DNA of 64,000 nucleotides, taken from Herbaspirillum frisingense GSF30. GTDB lineage: Bacteria > Pseudomonadota > Gammaproteobacteria > Burkholderiales > Burkholderiaceae_D. Of the stretch, positions 16,413-25,533 are shown in pieces. The translations under genes were made by a program, and so were the position numbers. The stretch covers positions 32,283-96,282 of the forward strand of contig NZ_AEEC02000020.1 of NCBI RefSeq assembly GCF_000300975.2. The letters run 5' to 3'. A model generated the notes under the pieces. It was given only the letters and a program-made list of their open reading frames with translations. It was not told where the DNA came from and searched no databases. Within the stretch, counting starts at the first letter, position 1. Every line of letters starts with the position of its first letter.

Positions 16413-16661
16413 ATGTCCATGTCGGAACAGGATCCCTGGATCACCCGCGCCGAAGAGCTCAAGACGCAGATGGAAGCGCTGCTGGTGGCTCAGCTTGAGG
16501 AATATGAACAGATGACGGTCAAGCTCGAACAGTGGAAGCAGAATCCCGGCGGTTCGTGGTTGACCGAGCAGGATTACCAGCCCTGGCAGGAAGCCCTGAA
16601 GAAGCTGGAAGCGGCGCAGCGTGACTTCGATGCGCACATCAGTTCGCGTGTGAAGAAATAA
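16413..16661 (+). CDS. Small conserved hypothetical protein
   Basis: The 82-residue product is acidic and nearly all helical, with many Glu, Gln and Trp (EELKTQMEALLVAQLEEYEQ). Starts at 16413 and 16419 (MSM) are both possible after the purine-rich CACGAAAGAGAG. It has no membrane segment or signal peptide and no recognised family. It stands alone between an acyltransferase and a divergent receiver gene. Confidence 0.6.
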   Translation: MSMSEQDPWITRAEELKTQMEALLVAQLEEYEQMTVKLEQWKQNPGGSWLTEQDYQPWQEALKKLEAAQRDFDAHISSRVKK

Positions 16662-16739
16662 GCAGACTCCTGCGCCAAGCGCAGACGGACGCCGTGACCA
16701 TACCTCGTCACGGCGTTTTCGTTTCTGCCTTGGTCCGAT

Positions 16740-17210
16740 TCAGGACTTGAGCGCATCATCTTCCCTCGCACCGCAGGTCGGGGTGGAGCGCCGTCGGCGT
16801 CGCTTGCTCCAGCGGCGGGCGCGGTCAACCACGACTTCCATGTATTGCTGGCTGGTCTCGGGTTTGAGCAGGTATTCGACGGCGCCGGCTTCGATCAGGT
16901 CAGGCATTCCGGGTGGGTAGTCGCTGTCCGGGAAGACCACGATAGGTACGGCGCGGGTCGCCCGCCCCGACTTCATGGCCAGGATGAAATCCAGACCATT
17001 GTTTTCCATCATGGCCGGGTCGAGGAAGATCATGCCCGGCAGTACGCGGTCACTTTCCCGTCGGCCGCCCGACAACAGGCGCTCGATGGCGGCGTCGGCT
17101 TCGTCATACCATTGCAGCACGCAATGGAAATTGTTGCGCCAGAGCGCAAAGCGCGCCAGCTCTACTGCTTCGCCGTTCGACTCTATCATCAGTATGATCG
17201 GCGGTTTCAT
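16740..17210 (-). CDS. Response-regulator receiver domain protein, degenerate
   Basis: The 156-residue product has the CheY fold of the Rcp1-like group. The probable phospho-acceptor is D64 in MIFLDPAMMENNGLDF and the conserved Lys is K116 in YLLKPET. The acidic pair is reduced to one Glu (E10 in LMIESNGE). The usual Ser/Thr after strand four is replaced in VVFPDSD. Phosphorylation may therefore be weak or absent. The C-terminus is a run of arginines (SKRRRRRS), which is unusual and could bind nucleic acid or membrane. No kinase is adjacent. Confidence 0.8.
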   Translation of the reverse strand: MKPPIILMIESNGEAVELARFALWRNNFHCVLQWYDEADAAIERLLSGGRRESDRVLPGMIFLDPAMMENNGLDFILAMKSGRATRAVPIVVFPDSDYPPGMPDLIEAGAVEYLLKPETSQQYMEVVVDRARRWSKRRRRRSTPTCGAREDDALKS

Positions 17211-17693
17211 GATCTCGTCCTTCTCTGCAAGTGACCCTGATCACCGTTGCTGCGCCAAGGAATGATGGTTGCCTCTGCGGGCGTTTCTCCTGGCGTCTAA
17301 CTTCAACTGCAGTCTGACAAAGATGAAGGGAAACTCATATCATGATTTTCCTGATGAGGCGTCTCTGTCGCTGCGATGACATTGGCCAACCAGTGCCGCG
17401 TGGTTCCCGGTTTGTGGGAAAGCGAGGATGTTCGGGTGGCGAGCCAAGGCCGCGATTGCAGTGTAAGCTGTTCGCTTCGAGCAGCGACGCCTCACGATAG
17501 AGTCGATCAAGCCAGTCCCATGCTATGGGAGGCGCGGTGTGGCGCAAACGCCCCGGCTCCAGTGCGCAGGGCGCCGGCCCAGTGGCGGCCCGTGGTGGCA
17601 CGGGGCTTGCTGCATTTCAATGGGACGCCGGAGGCCGCTTGTCCTTCCTGCAGGCAGCCCGGTGTTCCGGATTTGAACAGGCAAAACATCATC
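17211..17693. other. Region upstream of argE
   Basis: The 483 bases before the chosen argE start stay open in the argE frame from 17376, but the encoded residues (many Arg, Trp, Cys) do not resemble the ArgE family. I treat them as non-coding. No riboswitch or clear operator was recognised. Confidence 0.4.
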
Positions 17694-18896
17694 ATGAACG
17701 CACCATTGAAAACAGCCGCTTCGGAACCGACGAAGCAGACGCTGGATATCCTCAAGACCCTCATCGGTTTTAATACCATCAGTCGTGAATCCAACCTGGG
17801 CCTGATCGAATGGGTCCGCGATTACCTCGAACGCCACGGCGCCGTCACCCGCCTGACCTACGACGCCGAACGGCGCAAGGCCAACCTCTTCGCCACCATT
17901 GGCGATGCCGGGCCAGGCCGCTTCGGGACCGTCTTTTCCGGGCATACCGATGTGGTGCCGGTGAAGGGGCAGAACTGGGATACCGATCCCTTTGTGGCAC
18001 TCGTCGCGGATGGCAAATTGTTCGGTCGCGGCGCGTGTGACATGAAGGGTTTCATCGCCGTCTGCCTGGCACGCCTGCCCGCCATCGACCAGGGCCGCCT
18101 GCAGACGCCCTTGCACTTTTCCTTCTCCTACGATGAAGAGGTGGGCTGCCTGGGGGTGCGCGAACTGCTGGCCGACCTGCAGCAGAATGACATCAAGCCC
18201 ACTGGCGTGATCATTGGCGAGCCGACCATGATGCAGCCGGTCATCGCGCACAAGGGCAAGCGTTCCTACCGCTGCTGCGTGCATGGACATGCGGCGCATT
18301 CGTCCTGTCCGCATCTGGGCATCAACAGCATCGACTACGCCGCGATGATGCAGTTGAAGATTCGTGAAATCGCCCTGCGGGTGCGCAACTCCGAGGTGCA
18401 GGACTACGACTTCGATGTGCCGTATTCCTCCATCGTGACCACCCTGTCTAATGGCGGCAATGCGCCCAACATCATCCCGGACAAGGCCGAGTTTGTCTTC
18501 GAGCACCGCTTCCTGCCGGGCATCGATCCGGCCGAGGTCTTCGACGAAGTGAAGCGTTATGCCGAGCAGGAAGTGCTGCCGCAGATGCATATCGAAGGCG
18601 CGCAGGGGCGTATCGAGTTCGAGACTCTGACCGCCTATCCCGGCATGAGTACGCCGGCCGATGATCCCCTGGTGACCTCGGCGCTGCGCATTCTCGGCAG
18701 CGAGCGGGCGCGCAAGGTGGGCTTCGGGACCGAAGGCGGCCTGTTCGGCCAGGCCGGGATGCCGGCGGTGATCTGTGGGCCGGGCGACATCGTCCATGCC
18801 CACAAGCCCAATGAATTCGTCACGCTGGAACAACTGGCGCGTTGCGAGAGTTTCTTCGACAACTTCATCGCTTCAGCGCATCTGGCGCCAGTCTGA
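17694..18896 (+). CDS. argE: Acetylornithine deacetylase ArgE
   Basis: A 400-residue M20A metallohydrolase that removes the acetyl group from N-acetylornithine in arginine synthesis. The two-zinc site is visible: H84 and D86 in SGHTDVVPV, bridging D116 in GRGACDMKGF, catalytic E148 and ligand E149 in YDEEVGC, GEPTMMQP, and the C-terminal His in IVHAHKPNEFV. The start at 17694 matches the family N-terminus (LDILKTLIGFNTISRESN) even though its ribosome-binding site is weak. It is monocistronic, ending in a strong terminator. Confidence 0.92.
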   Translation: MNAPLKTAASEPTKQTLDILKTLIGFNTISRESNLGLIEWVRDYLERHGAVTRLTYDAERRKANLFATIGDAGPGRFGTVFSGHTDVVPVKGQNWDTDPFVALVADGKLFGRGACDMKGFIAVCLARLPAIDQGRLQTPLHFSFSYDEEVGCLGVRELLADLQQNDIKPTGVIIGEPTMMQPVIAHKGKRSYRCCVHGHAAHSSCPHLGINSIDYAAMMQLKIREIALRVRNSEVQDYDFDVPYSSIVTTLSNGGNAPNIIPDKAEFVFEHRFLPGIDPAEVFDEVKRYAEQEVLPQMHIEGAQGRIEFETLTAYPGMSTPADDPLVTSALRILGSERARKVGFGTEGGLFGQAGMPAVICGPGDIVHAHKPNEFVTLEQLARCESFFDNFIASAHLAPV

Positions 18897-18913
18897 ACCA
18901 TCCGGCATCGTCG

Positions 18914-18953
18914 AAAAAAAAGCGCTTGGCCCCGTGGGCAAGCGCTTTTTTTG
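18914..18953. terminator. Bidirectional terminator between argE and the MFS gene
   Basis: AGCGCTTG (18921-18928) and CAAGCGCT (18939-18946) form the stem, extended by an A-run on the left and a T-run on the right, so it works on both strands. It serves the convergent argE and MFS genes. Confidence 0.9.
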
Positions 18954-18967
18954 CGTGGCGAGCGTGC

Positions 18968-20131
18968 TCAGGTGGCGGTGCGCACGCGCTTGTCCAGCGA
19001 GGCGGAGAAGGCCACGGTGGCCAGACCCAGCAAGGCGAAGACCGAGCCGATCAGGGGCAGGTCGGTCAGCGGCAGGCCGGCCGAGATCGCCAGGCCACCC
19101 ACCCATGCACCGGTGGCATTGCCCAGGTTGAAGGCACCCTGATTCAGGGTCGAGGCCAGATTGGGGGCACCGCGGGCGGTATCGAGCACCCGGATCTGCG
19201 CGCCCGGTACTACTGCGAAGGCGAATGCACCCCAGGCAAACATGGTGACCAACGTGGGCCACTTGTAATGGCTGGTGAAGGAGAACAGGCCCAGCACGAT
19301 GGCGATGCAGAGGAACACGGCGCACATGACCGGCATCAGTTTCCAGTCGGCCAGCTTGCCGCCGACCAGCCCGCCGACGGTGATGCCGGCGCCGAACAGC
19401 AGCAGCACCCAGCTCTCCTGTTGCGTGGTGAAGCCGGTCACGTCCAGCAGGATGTAGGCGATGTAGGTGATCACGCTGAACATGCTGATCGAGGCCAGCG
19501 TCGAGGTCAGCAGCGACAGCTGTACGCGGGTATCGATGATGGAGCGGAACTCCTGGAAGATATTGCCACCCTGCATGGGGATTTTCCTGGGCAGCATGGC
19601 CCACAGCATGATGGCGGCCAGTACGCCGATGCCGGTCACCACGCCGAAGGTGGAACGCCACCCGGCTGCGTGGCCGAAGGCCGTTCCCAGCGGTACGCCC
19701 AGGATATTGGCCACGGTCAGGCCGGTGAACATCAGCGCCACCGCCTGCGCACGCTTCTGCGGCGAGACCAGCTCGGCCGCCACCACCGAGCCGATGCCAA
19801 AGAAGGCCGCGTGGCAGAAGGCCGTGACCACCCGGGCCACCATCAGGAACACATAGTTGGGGGCGACCGCGCACAGCACGTTACCGAGGATGAACAGGCA
19901 CATCAATCCCACCAGCGCCTGCTTGCGCGGCCATTTTGCCGTGAGGATGGCCAGGATGGGCGCACCGGCCGCCACGCCCAGGGCATAGCCGGACACCAGC
20001 ATGCCGGCTGCCGGCGCCGATACGCCCAGGTCGCGTGCCACGTCGGGCAGCAGGCCCATGATGACGAATTCGGTGGTGCCGATGCCGAAGGCGGCAACAG
20101 CAAGGGCAAACAGGGGCCAGTTCATGCGCAT
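18968..20131 (-). CDS. MFS transporter, DHA1 family (AraJ/YdhP-like)
   Basis: The 387-residue protein has about 12 transmembrane helices and the DHA1 features of sugar- and drug-efflux carriers. These are FGIGTTEFVIMGLLPDVARD in helix 1, the loop 2-3 motif around AILTAKWPRKQAL, and the antiporter-type motif in helix 5 (TVANILGVPLGTAFG). The GTTEFVIMGLLPD pattern is typical of the AraJ/YdhP group. The substrate is unknown; efflux of sugars or small drugs is likely. Alternative starts six bases apart (20131 and 20125). Confidence 0.88.
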   Translation of the reverse strand: MRMNWPLFALAVAAFGIGTTEFVIMGLLPDVARDLGVSAPAAGMLVSGYALGVAAGAPILAILTAKWPRKQALVGLMCLFILGNVLCAVAPNYVFLMVARVVTAFCHAAFFGIGSVVAAELVSPQKRAQAVALMFTGLTVANILGVPLGTAFGHAAGWRSTFGVVTGIGVLAAIMLWAMLPRKIPMQGGNIFQEFRSIIDTRVQLSLLTSTLASISMFSVITYIAYILLDVTGFTTQQESWVLLLFGAGITVGGLVGGKLADWKLMPVMCAVFLCIAIVLGLFSFTSHYKWPTLVTMFAWGAFAFAVVPGAQIRVLDTARGAPNLASTLNQGAFNLGNATGAWVGGLAISAGLPLTDLPLIGSVFALLGLATVAFSASLDKRVRTAT

Positions 20132-20217
20132 TCCAGGTGGGAGGGGTGAAGGAAGGGCGCGACGTGGAGGTCGCGCAAAGCCGCCAGTTTACCGTCCTAT
20201 GGGATCGCCTGCAGGAC

Positions 20218-20874
20218 TCAGGCCGGATCGGCCGCCAGCGGACGGGCGAACCAGCTCTTCAACACCGACATCAGTGCCCCGTAGGCGGGCAGGAAGAACA
20301 ACAGGCTGATGGCGATCTTGAAGCCGTAATCCACCAGCGCGATCTCCACCCAGTGCGCGGCCATGAAGGGGTCGCTGCTGCGCCAGAAGGCAATCGAGAA
20401 GAAGGCGACGGTATCGCTGGCATTGCCGAAGATCATCGACACCGAGGGCGCCAGCCACCAGTGGCGCGAGGCGCGCAGGCGGTTGAAGACCTGTACGTCC
20501 AGTACCTGGCCCAGCACGTAGGCCATGAAGCTGGCTGCCGCGATGCGTGCCACGAATACGTTGAAGTGCGCCAGCGCGCCAAAACCCTGCCACTGGCCCA
20601 TGTAGAACAGCGCCGAGATGCCGTAGGAAATGAACAGCGCCGGCAGCATCACCGCGAAGATGATGCGACGCGCCAGGGTAGCGCCGAAGAAGCGAACCGT
20701 CAGGTCGGTGGCCAGGAAGATGAAGGGAAAGCTGAACGCACCCCAGGTGGTGTGCAGCCCGAAAATGGACACCGGCAATTGCACGAGGTAATTGCTGGAA
20801 GTGATCACCAGCAGGTGGAACAGCGAAAGCCAGGTCAGCACGGCCGCGTGGCGGCGCAAGTCGAGAGTCGTCAT
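20218..20874 (-). CDS. yhhQ: Queuosine precursor transporter YhhQ
   Basis: The 218-residue inner-membrane protein has about six helices and the family motifs SSNYLVQLP, FSFPFIFLATDLTVRFFG and SDTVAFFSIAFW, which identify the YhhQ/COG1738 group that imports 7-cyano-7-deazaguanine (preQ0) or preQ1 for queuosine synthesis. Leader preQ1 riboswitches can precede such genes. I looked in the ~125 bases upstream and found no convincing one. Confidence 0.9.
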   Translation of the reverse strand: MTTLDLRRHAAVLTWLSLFHLLVITSSNYLVQLPVSIFGLHTTWGAFSFPFIFLATDLTVRFFGATLARRIIFAVMLPALFISYGISALFYMGQWQGFGALAHFNVFVARIAAASFMAYVLGQVLDVQVFNRLRASRHWWLAPSVSMIFGNASDTVAFFSIAFWRSSDPFMAAHWVEIALVDYGFKIAISLLFFLPAYGALMSVLKSWFARPLAADPA

Positions 20875-21053
20875 CAGAACCTTTTTGATGGATGGGGGTG
20901 AGGGAACCCATGGAACAGAGGCCTGGCCCTAAATTAAAACGGCTGAACCAGACACGGAAGGGGCAAGATTCTAGCATAGTACCGCCTCTGCCCGCCGGCC
21001 TGGCCGCATGGCGGCGCGCTTGAGGTACACTTCTGCGCTTTTGGGCAGGCGCA

Positions 21054-21950
21054 ATGAACAGCAACAAGGCAACCCTGATCGGATTGACCGCCGTCGTTCT
21101 CTGGAGCGCCATCGTCGGCCTGATCCGTGGCGTGAGCGAACATCTGGGCGCCACCGGCGGGGCGGCAGCGATCTATACGGTGGCCTCGTTGATCCTGCTG
21201 GCGTCGGTGGGTTTTCCGCGCCTGTCCAGCTTTCCACGCAAATACCTGCTGTGGGGTAGCGTGCTGTTCGTGGCCTACGAGTTGTGCCTGTCACTGTCGA
21301 TCGGTTACGCCCATAGCGGGCGCCAGGCCATCGAGGTGGGCATGGTCAATTATCTCTGGCCGACCTTCACCATGATCGCGGCCATCCTGTTCGGCGGGCA
21401 GCGGGCCAGCCTGCTGGTGGTGCCGGGCTTTCTTCTTTCCATGCTGGGAATCTGCTGGGTGCTGGGCGGCGACCAGGGGCTGGACGTGGCCGGCATGCTG
21501 GTCAACATCCAGGACAACCCGCTCAGCTATGGCCTGGCCTTCGCCGGCGCCGTCATCTGGGCCGCCTACTGCACCGTGACGACCCGCATCGCCGGCGGCC
21601 AGAACGGCGTGACGCCGTTTTTCATGCTGGTGGCGCTTGCCTTGTGGGGCAAGTTCCTGCTGGGTGGTCATGCCGGAGAGATGTCATTGAGCCTGCCGGC
21701 GCTGGTCTACCTGCTGCTGGCGGCGGCCGCCATGGGACTGGGCTATGCGGCGTGGAACGTCGGCATCCTGCACGGCAAAGTGACGGTGCTGGCGGGCGCA
21801 TCCTATTTCATCCCGGTGTTGTCGTCGGCCCTGTCGGCGCTGCTGTTGCAGGCGCCGCTGCCGGCCTCGTTCTGGGTCGGCGCGGCGCTGGTGTGTGCCG
21901 GTTCCATCCTGTGCTGGCGGGCCACGCGCAGCCAGGCTGGCGTGGCCTAG
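21054..21950 (+). CDS. yddG: Aromatic amino acid exporter YddG (DMT superfamily)
   Basis: The 298-residue protein has ten predicted helices in two EamA halves. The N-terminus (ATLIGLTAVVLWSAIVGLIR) and RQAIEVGMVNYLWPTFT are close to enterobacterial YddG, which exports phenylalanine, tyrosine, tryptophan and some toxic analogues such as paraquat. It is transcribed away from yhhQ, and their starts are 180 bases apart. Confidence 0.9.
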   Translation: MNSNKATLIGLTAVVLWSAIVGLIRGVSEHLGATGGAAAIYTVASLILLASVGFPRLSSFPRKYLLWGSVLFVAYELCLSLSIGYAHSGRQAIEVGMVNYLWPTFTMIAAILFGGQRASLLVVPGFLLSMLGICWVLGGDQGLDVAGMLVNIQDNPLSYGLAFAGAVIWAAYCTVTTRIAGGQNGVTPFFMLVALALWGKFLLGGHAGEMSLSLPALVYLLLAAAAMGLGYAAWNVGILHGKVTVLAGASYFIPVLSSALSALLLQAPLPASFWVGAALVCAGSILCWRATRSQAGVA

Positions 21951-21957
21951 GTCCGGA

Positions 21958-22638
21958 TCAGAACCTGTAGCTCACGCCGATGCGGACGACCGGATACAGG
22001 TTGTAGCCATGCACCTTGTCGCTGAGTTCGGCGTTTTCCGCAGCGACGTCGGTGGCCAGACGGGCGCACAGGGCAGCGGGGGCGTTGCATCCCGAATTGC
22101 TGACCGAGGTCGAGGCATTGCCCTGGAACATGACCCCCAGATCAGCCGTCACGCCCCAGCCGCGGTTGGGCGCTGCGGCATTGCCATAGCCCAGGCCCAG
22201 GTAGGGTGCGAACTTCTTGAAATCGATGCGGCCATCCACCTGGCCGGCCTGGGCCGCGGTATAGACATTGCCGTTGATGGTGTAGATGCCGTTGGCCTTG
22301 GGCTTGCCGGTGGCGTCGATCTTGTTGCCGTTGTAGATCACGCCGCCCGAGAGGCGAAAGCCGTTGTAGAAGGGGAACCAGTCCAGCAAGGCATCGAAGG
22401 TGCGCAGCTTGGCCCGGGCGTCGTAATTGACGTCATTGGTGCTGGAATTGAACGAGTAATCGAAGTAGTTGACACCGAAGCGCGCATTGAGCTGCTGGGC
22501 CAGCGGGACGCTCAGGTGAACGCCCACGCCGGTGGTGCCGACCTCGCCGCTGAGACCGAGGTTGGCGGCATGAACGCTGCCCAGGCTGGCGGCGCCCAGG
22601 CCGATGAGGCAAGCACAGGAAAGATGAAGACGGTGCAC
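21958..22638 (-). CDS. Outer-membrane beta-barrel protein
   Basis: The 226-residue product starts at GTG after GGGGGATT. It has a signal peptide (cleavage after SVHA), repeated amphipathic strands, glycine- and aromatic-rich segments (FAPYLGLGYGNA) and a terminal YRF, the export signal read by the BAM complex. The architecture fits 8- to 10-stranded OmpW/OmpA-type barrels. Two Cys (SGCNAPAALC) could close an extracellular loop. No function is assigned. Confidence 0.8.
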   Translation of the reverse strand: MHRLHLSCACLIGLGAASLGSVHAANLGLSGEVGTTGVGVHLSVPLAQQLNARFGVNYFDYSFNSSTNDVNYDARAKLRTFDALLDWFPFYNGFRLSGGVIYNGNKIDATGKPKANGIYTINGNVYTAAQAGQVDGRIDFKKFAPYLGLGYGNAAAPNRGWGVTADLGVMFQGNASTSVSNSGCNAPAALCARLATDVAAENAELSDKVHGYNLYPVVRIGVSYRF

Positions 22639-22833
22639 GAAGAATCCCCCGGGATAATAGAAAAGTGATGGTTCAGGCAGATGCAGACCTGACCATCGCA
22701 GCCTATGGTTGAGGGGGAGAAGGTGTAAAGCGCGACAGTGCCGAAAAGCAATGAAAGGGAAGCCCCGGCAAACGGTCGCGTTCCCTTTACGCCACAGTGC
22801 GGACTCGCTTCACGCTGGCTTGATGTCGCTTCG

Positions 22834-23802
22834 TCAACCCGGCCGGTGGGCGCCATTCACGGCCAGGTAGATCGCATACAGCGAGGTCGTGGCCGTGATG
22901 AACAGGCGATTGTGCCGCGGCCCGCCGAAGCAGACATTGGAAACGACCTCCGGCACCCGGATCTTGCCCAGCAGGCATCCATCCGGCGCGTAGCAGTGCA
23001 CGCCGTCGCCGGCGCTGGTCCAGACATTGCCCAGCGCATCGACCCGGAAGCCGTCGGCCAGGCCGGGCGTGATCGTGGCGAAGACACGGCCGCCGCTGAG
23101 CTGGCCATCGTCGTCGACGTTGAAGACGCGGATATGGTGCGGCCCATCGGCGCGATGGGTGCGGCCGGTGTCGGCGATGTAGAGCCGCTTTTCATCGGGC
23201 GAGAAGGCCAGGCCGTTGGGGCGCTCGAAATCATGGCTGACCAGTGTCAGCGCACCGCTCTGGCCGTCGATGCGATAGACGTGGCAGCCACCGATCTCGC
23301 TGTCGGCCTTGTGGCCTTCGTAATCGCTGTCGATGCCATAGGCCGGATCGGTGAACCAGATCGAACCATCCGACCTGACCACCACGTCGTTGGGTGAATT
23401 GAGACGCTTGCCCTGCCAGTGCGAGGCCAGTACCGTGCGGCGCCCATCGTGCTCGGTGCGCACCACGGCACGCGCGCCATGCAGGCAGCCTACGATGCGG
23501 CCCTCGCGGTCCAGGGTATTGCCGTTGTTGTAGTCGGAGGGCTGGCGGAACACGCCGGCCCCTGCGCCTTCCGACCAGCGCAGCAGGCGATTGTTGGGGA
23601 TATCGCTCCAGATCAGTTCATCGGTGGCCGGCAGATAGACCGGGCCCTCGGTCCAGCGACTGCCCCCGTGCAGGCAGTCCAGGCGGGCGCTCGGGACGAT
23701 CAGGCTGGAAAAGCGGGGATCGCAATGTTCGTAGGGGTTGGCCGGCAGGCTGGAGGGTATGGGGGAACAGGTGGGCGAAGCGGCGAGCGAAGGGGTGGTC
23801 AT
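22834..23802 (-). CDS. SMP-30/gluconolactonase family protein
   Basis: The 322-residue beta-propeller has the family metal site: Glu in RWTEGPVYLP, Asn in LNSPNDVVVRSDGSIWFTDP and ERPNGLAFSPDEKRLYIADT, and Asp in the DGFRVDALGNVW segment. The members hydrolyse sugar lactones such as gluconolactone. The protein lacks a signal peptide. It stands alone, so its place in a sugar pathway is not clear from context. Confidence 0.88.
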   Translation of the reverse strand: MTTPSLAASPTCSPIPSSLPANPYEHCDPRFSSLIVPSARLDCLHGGSRWTEGPVYLPATDELIWSDIPNNRLLRWSEGAGAGVFRQPSDYNNGNTLDREGRIVGCLHGARAVVRTEHDGRRTVLASHWQGKRLNSPNDVVVRSDGSIWFTDPAYGIDSDYEGHKADSEIGGCHVYRIDGQSGALTLVSHDFERPNGLAFSPDEKRLYIADTGRTHRADGPHHIRVFNVDDDGQLSGGRVFATITPGLADGFRVDALGNVWTSAGDGVHCYAPDGCLLGKIRVPEVVSNVCFGGPRHNRLFITATTSLYAIYLAVNGAHRPG

Positions 23803-23931
23803 GGAGTCTCCTTGGTCTGTAGCCTATCGTGATTGCAGGGCGATACTATGCTGGACAGGATGATAACCCGTGGCCATGCCGCGTCAGAAAAGGGACGGGA
23901 CGGACGGCAGAAGCAGGACCTGGCTAGCCCT

Positions 23932-23945
23932 TTGATGCATATCAA
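23932..23945. promoter_or_regulatory. FNR box upstream of hemN
   Basis: TTGATGCATATCAA matches the FNR consensus TTGAT-N4-ATCAA in all ten conserved positions. It lies 126 bases before the hemN ATG at 24071, in place to activate transcription under low oxygen. Confidence 0.88.
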
Positions 23946-24070
23946 TGTAGTCCGGGTATGAAGTGACTATCCTGCAAGCTCCAGTCAATACCAGCTCGCC
24001 CGGTGGGCTCGCGGCCCAGCGCATGTGCGCGCCGCGTCAGTCCGGCGCGGCGGCCGGCCAGGAGCATCGC

Positions 24071-25522
24071 ATGCAAGTCGCCCATCCGTCCACCCTGCAT
24101 CCTTCCGCCAGTCTCGCCGGCATGAACAAGAGCGTGCTGCGCAAAATGGACCAGCGTGGCCCGCGTTATACGTCCTATCCCACGGCCGATCGTTTTTCCA
24201 ACGACTTCGCCGTGACCGACTACCTGCATGCGGTCTCCGACCGTCGCAGCATGAGCGCCTGGCGCGCCTTGTCGCTCTATCTGCACATTCCGTTCTGCGA
24301 CACCATCTGCTACTACTGCGCCTGCAACAAGATCGTCACCAAGAACCGCTCCAAGGCGGCGCTCTACCTGAGCTACCTCAAGCGCGAGATCAGCATGCAG
24401 GGCTCGCTGTTCTCGGGCATGAACCAGGTCGAGCAGCTGCATTTCGGCGGCGGTACGCCGACCTATCTCTCGGACGAACAGATGTCGGACCTGATGGACC
24501 ACATTCGTCATTGCTTCGCTCTGGCACCTGATCACGTGGGGGAATACTCGATCGAAATCGATCCCCGCACCGTGTCGGTGGAACGCATCCACAAGCTGCG
24601 CCAGCAGGGCTTCAATCGCGTCAGCCTGGGTGTGCAGGATTTCGATCCGGAAGTGCAGCTTGCGGTGAACCGCGTGCAATCCGAGGAACAGACGCTGCAG
24701 ATCATCCAGGCCGCGCGTGACGCCGGCTTCCGTTCGGTCAGCATCGATCTGATCTATGGCCTGCCCAGGCAGAACGTGATGTCGATGTCGCGCACGCTCT
24801 CCAAGGTGATCGCCGCCAGCCCCGACCGCATCGCCGTCTACAACTACGCGCACATGCCGCAGCTGTTCAAGACCCAGCGCCAGATCAAGGAAGACGAGTT
24901 GCCCAGCGCCGACAGCAAGCTGGACATGCTGTCCCTGTGCATCCGCCAGCTGACGGCAGCCGGCTATGTCTACATCGGCATGGACCACTTCGCCAAGCCG
25001 ACCGACGACCTGGCCATCGCCCAGCAGCAGGGGCGTCTGCACCGCAACTTCCAGGGCTATTCCACCCATTCCGAAACCGACCTGGTGGCCTGCGGCGTCT
25101 CGGCCATCAGCGCCGTTGGCGGCAGTTACAGCCAGAACGAAAAGACCCTGGACGACTACTACGCCCGTCTGGAAAACTCGACCCTGCCCATCGCCCGCGG
25201 CATCCAGCTGGGCATGGACGATGTGCTGCGTCGCCTGATCATCCAGCGCCTGATGTGCAACTTCGAGTTGTCGATCAATTCGCTGGAAATCGCCTATCCC
25301 ATCGTCTTCCGCGAATACTTCGCTACCGAGATGGAAAAGCTGAAGCAGCTGGAAGAAGACGGTCTGATCAAGATCGAACCCGAGTGGATCACCGTCGAAC
25401 CCAAGGGCCGCCTGCTGATCCGCAATATCTGCATGGTCTTCGACCGCTACCTGACGCAGGATCGCGAGAAGGCCGCGAGCCAGAACAAGGACGCACCACA
25501 GCGCTATTCGCAGACGGTCTGA
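24071..25522 (+). CDS. hemN: Oxygen-independent coproporphyrinogen III dehydrogenase HemN
   Basis: A 483-residue radical-SAM enzyme that decarboxylates coproporphyrinogen III to protoporphyrinogen IX without oxygen. The 4Fe-4S motif is C76-x3-C80-x2-C83 with the fourth HemN-type Cys C85 (CDTICYYCAC). It is followed by HFGGGTPTYLS and EIDPRTV. The start at 24071 has AGGAG six bases upstream; an upstream extension to 23963 is open but unlikely. The FNR box links it to the cbb3 oxidase genes that follow, which need haem at low oxygen. Confidence 0.95.
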   Translation: MQVAHPSTLHPSASLAGMNKSVLRKMDQRGPRYTSYPTADRFSNDFAVTDYLHAVSDRRSMSAWRALSLYLHIPFCDTICYYCACNKIVTKNRSKAALYLSYLKREISMQGSLFSGMNQVEQLHFGGGTPTYLSDEQMSDLMDHIRHCFALAPDHVGEYSIEIDPRTVSVERIHKLRQQGFNRVSLGVQDFDPEVQLAVNRVQSEEQTLQIIQAARDAGFRSVSIDLIYGLPRQNVMSMSRTLSKVIAASPDRIAVYNYAHMPQLFKTQRQIKEDELPSADSKLDMLSLCIRQLTAAGYVYIGMDHFAKPTDDLAIAQQQGRLHRNFQGYSTHSETDLVACGVSAISAVGGSYSQNEKTLDDYYARLENSTLPIARGIQLGMDDVLRRLIIQRLMCNFELSINSLEIAYPIVFREYFATEMEKLKQLEEDGLIKIEPEWITVEPKGRLLIRNICMVFDRYLTQDREKAASQNKDAPQRYSQTV

Positions 25523-25533
25523 GGGGAGCCGAC

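Noticed and set aside
20875..21000. preQ1 riboswitch before yhhQ
   Set aside because: No recognisable preQ1 aptamer core (conserved hairpin plus A-rich tail) could be found in the leader.
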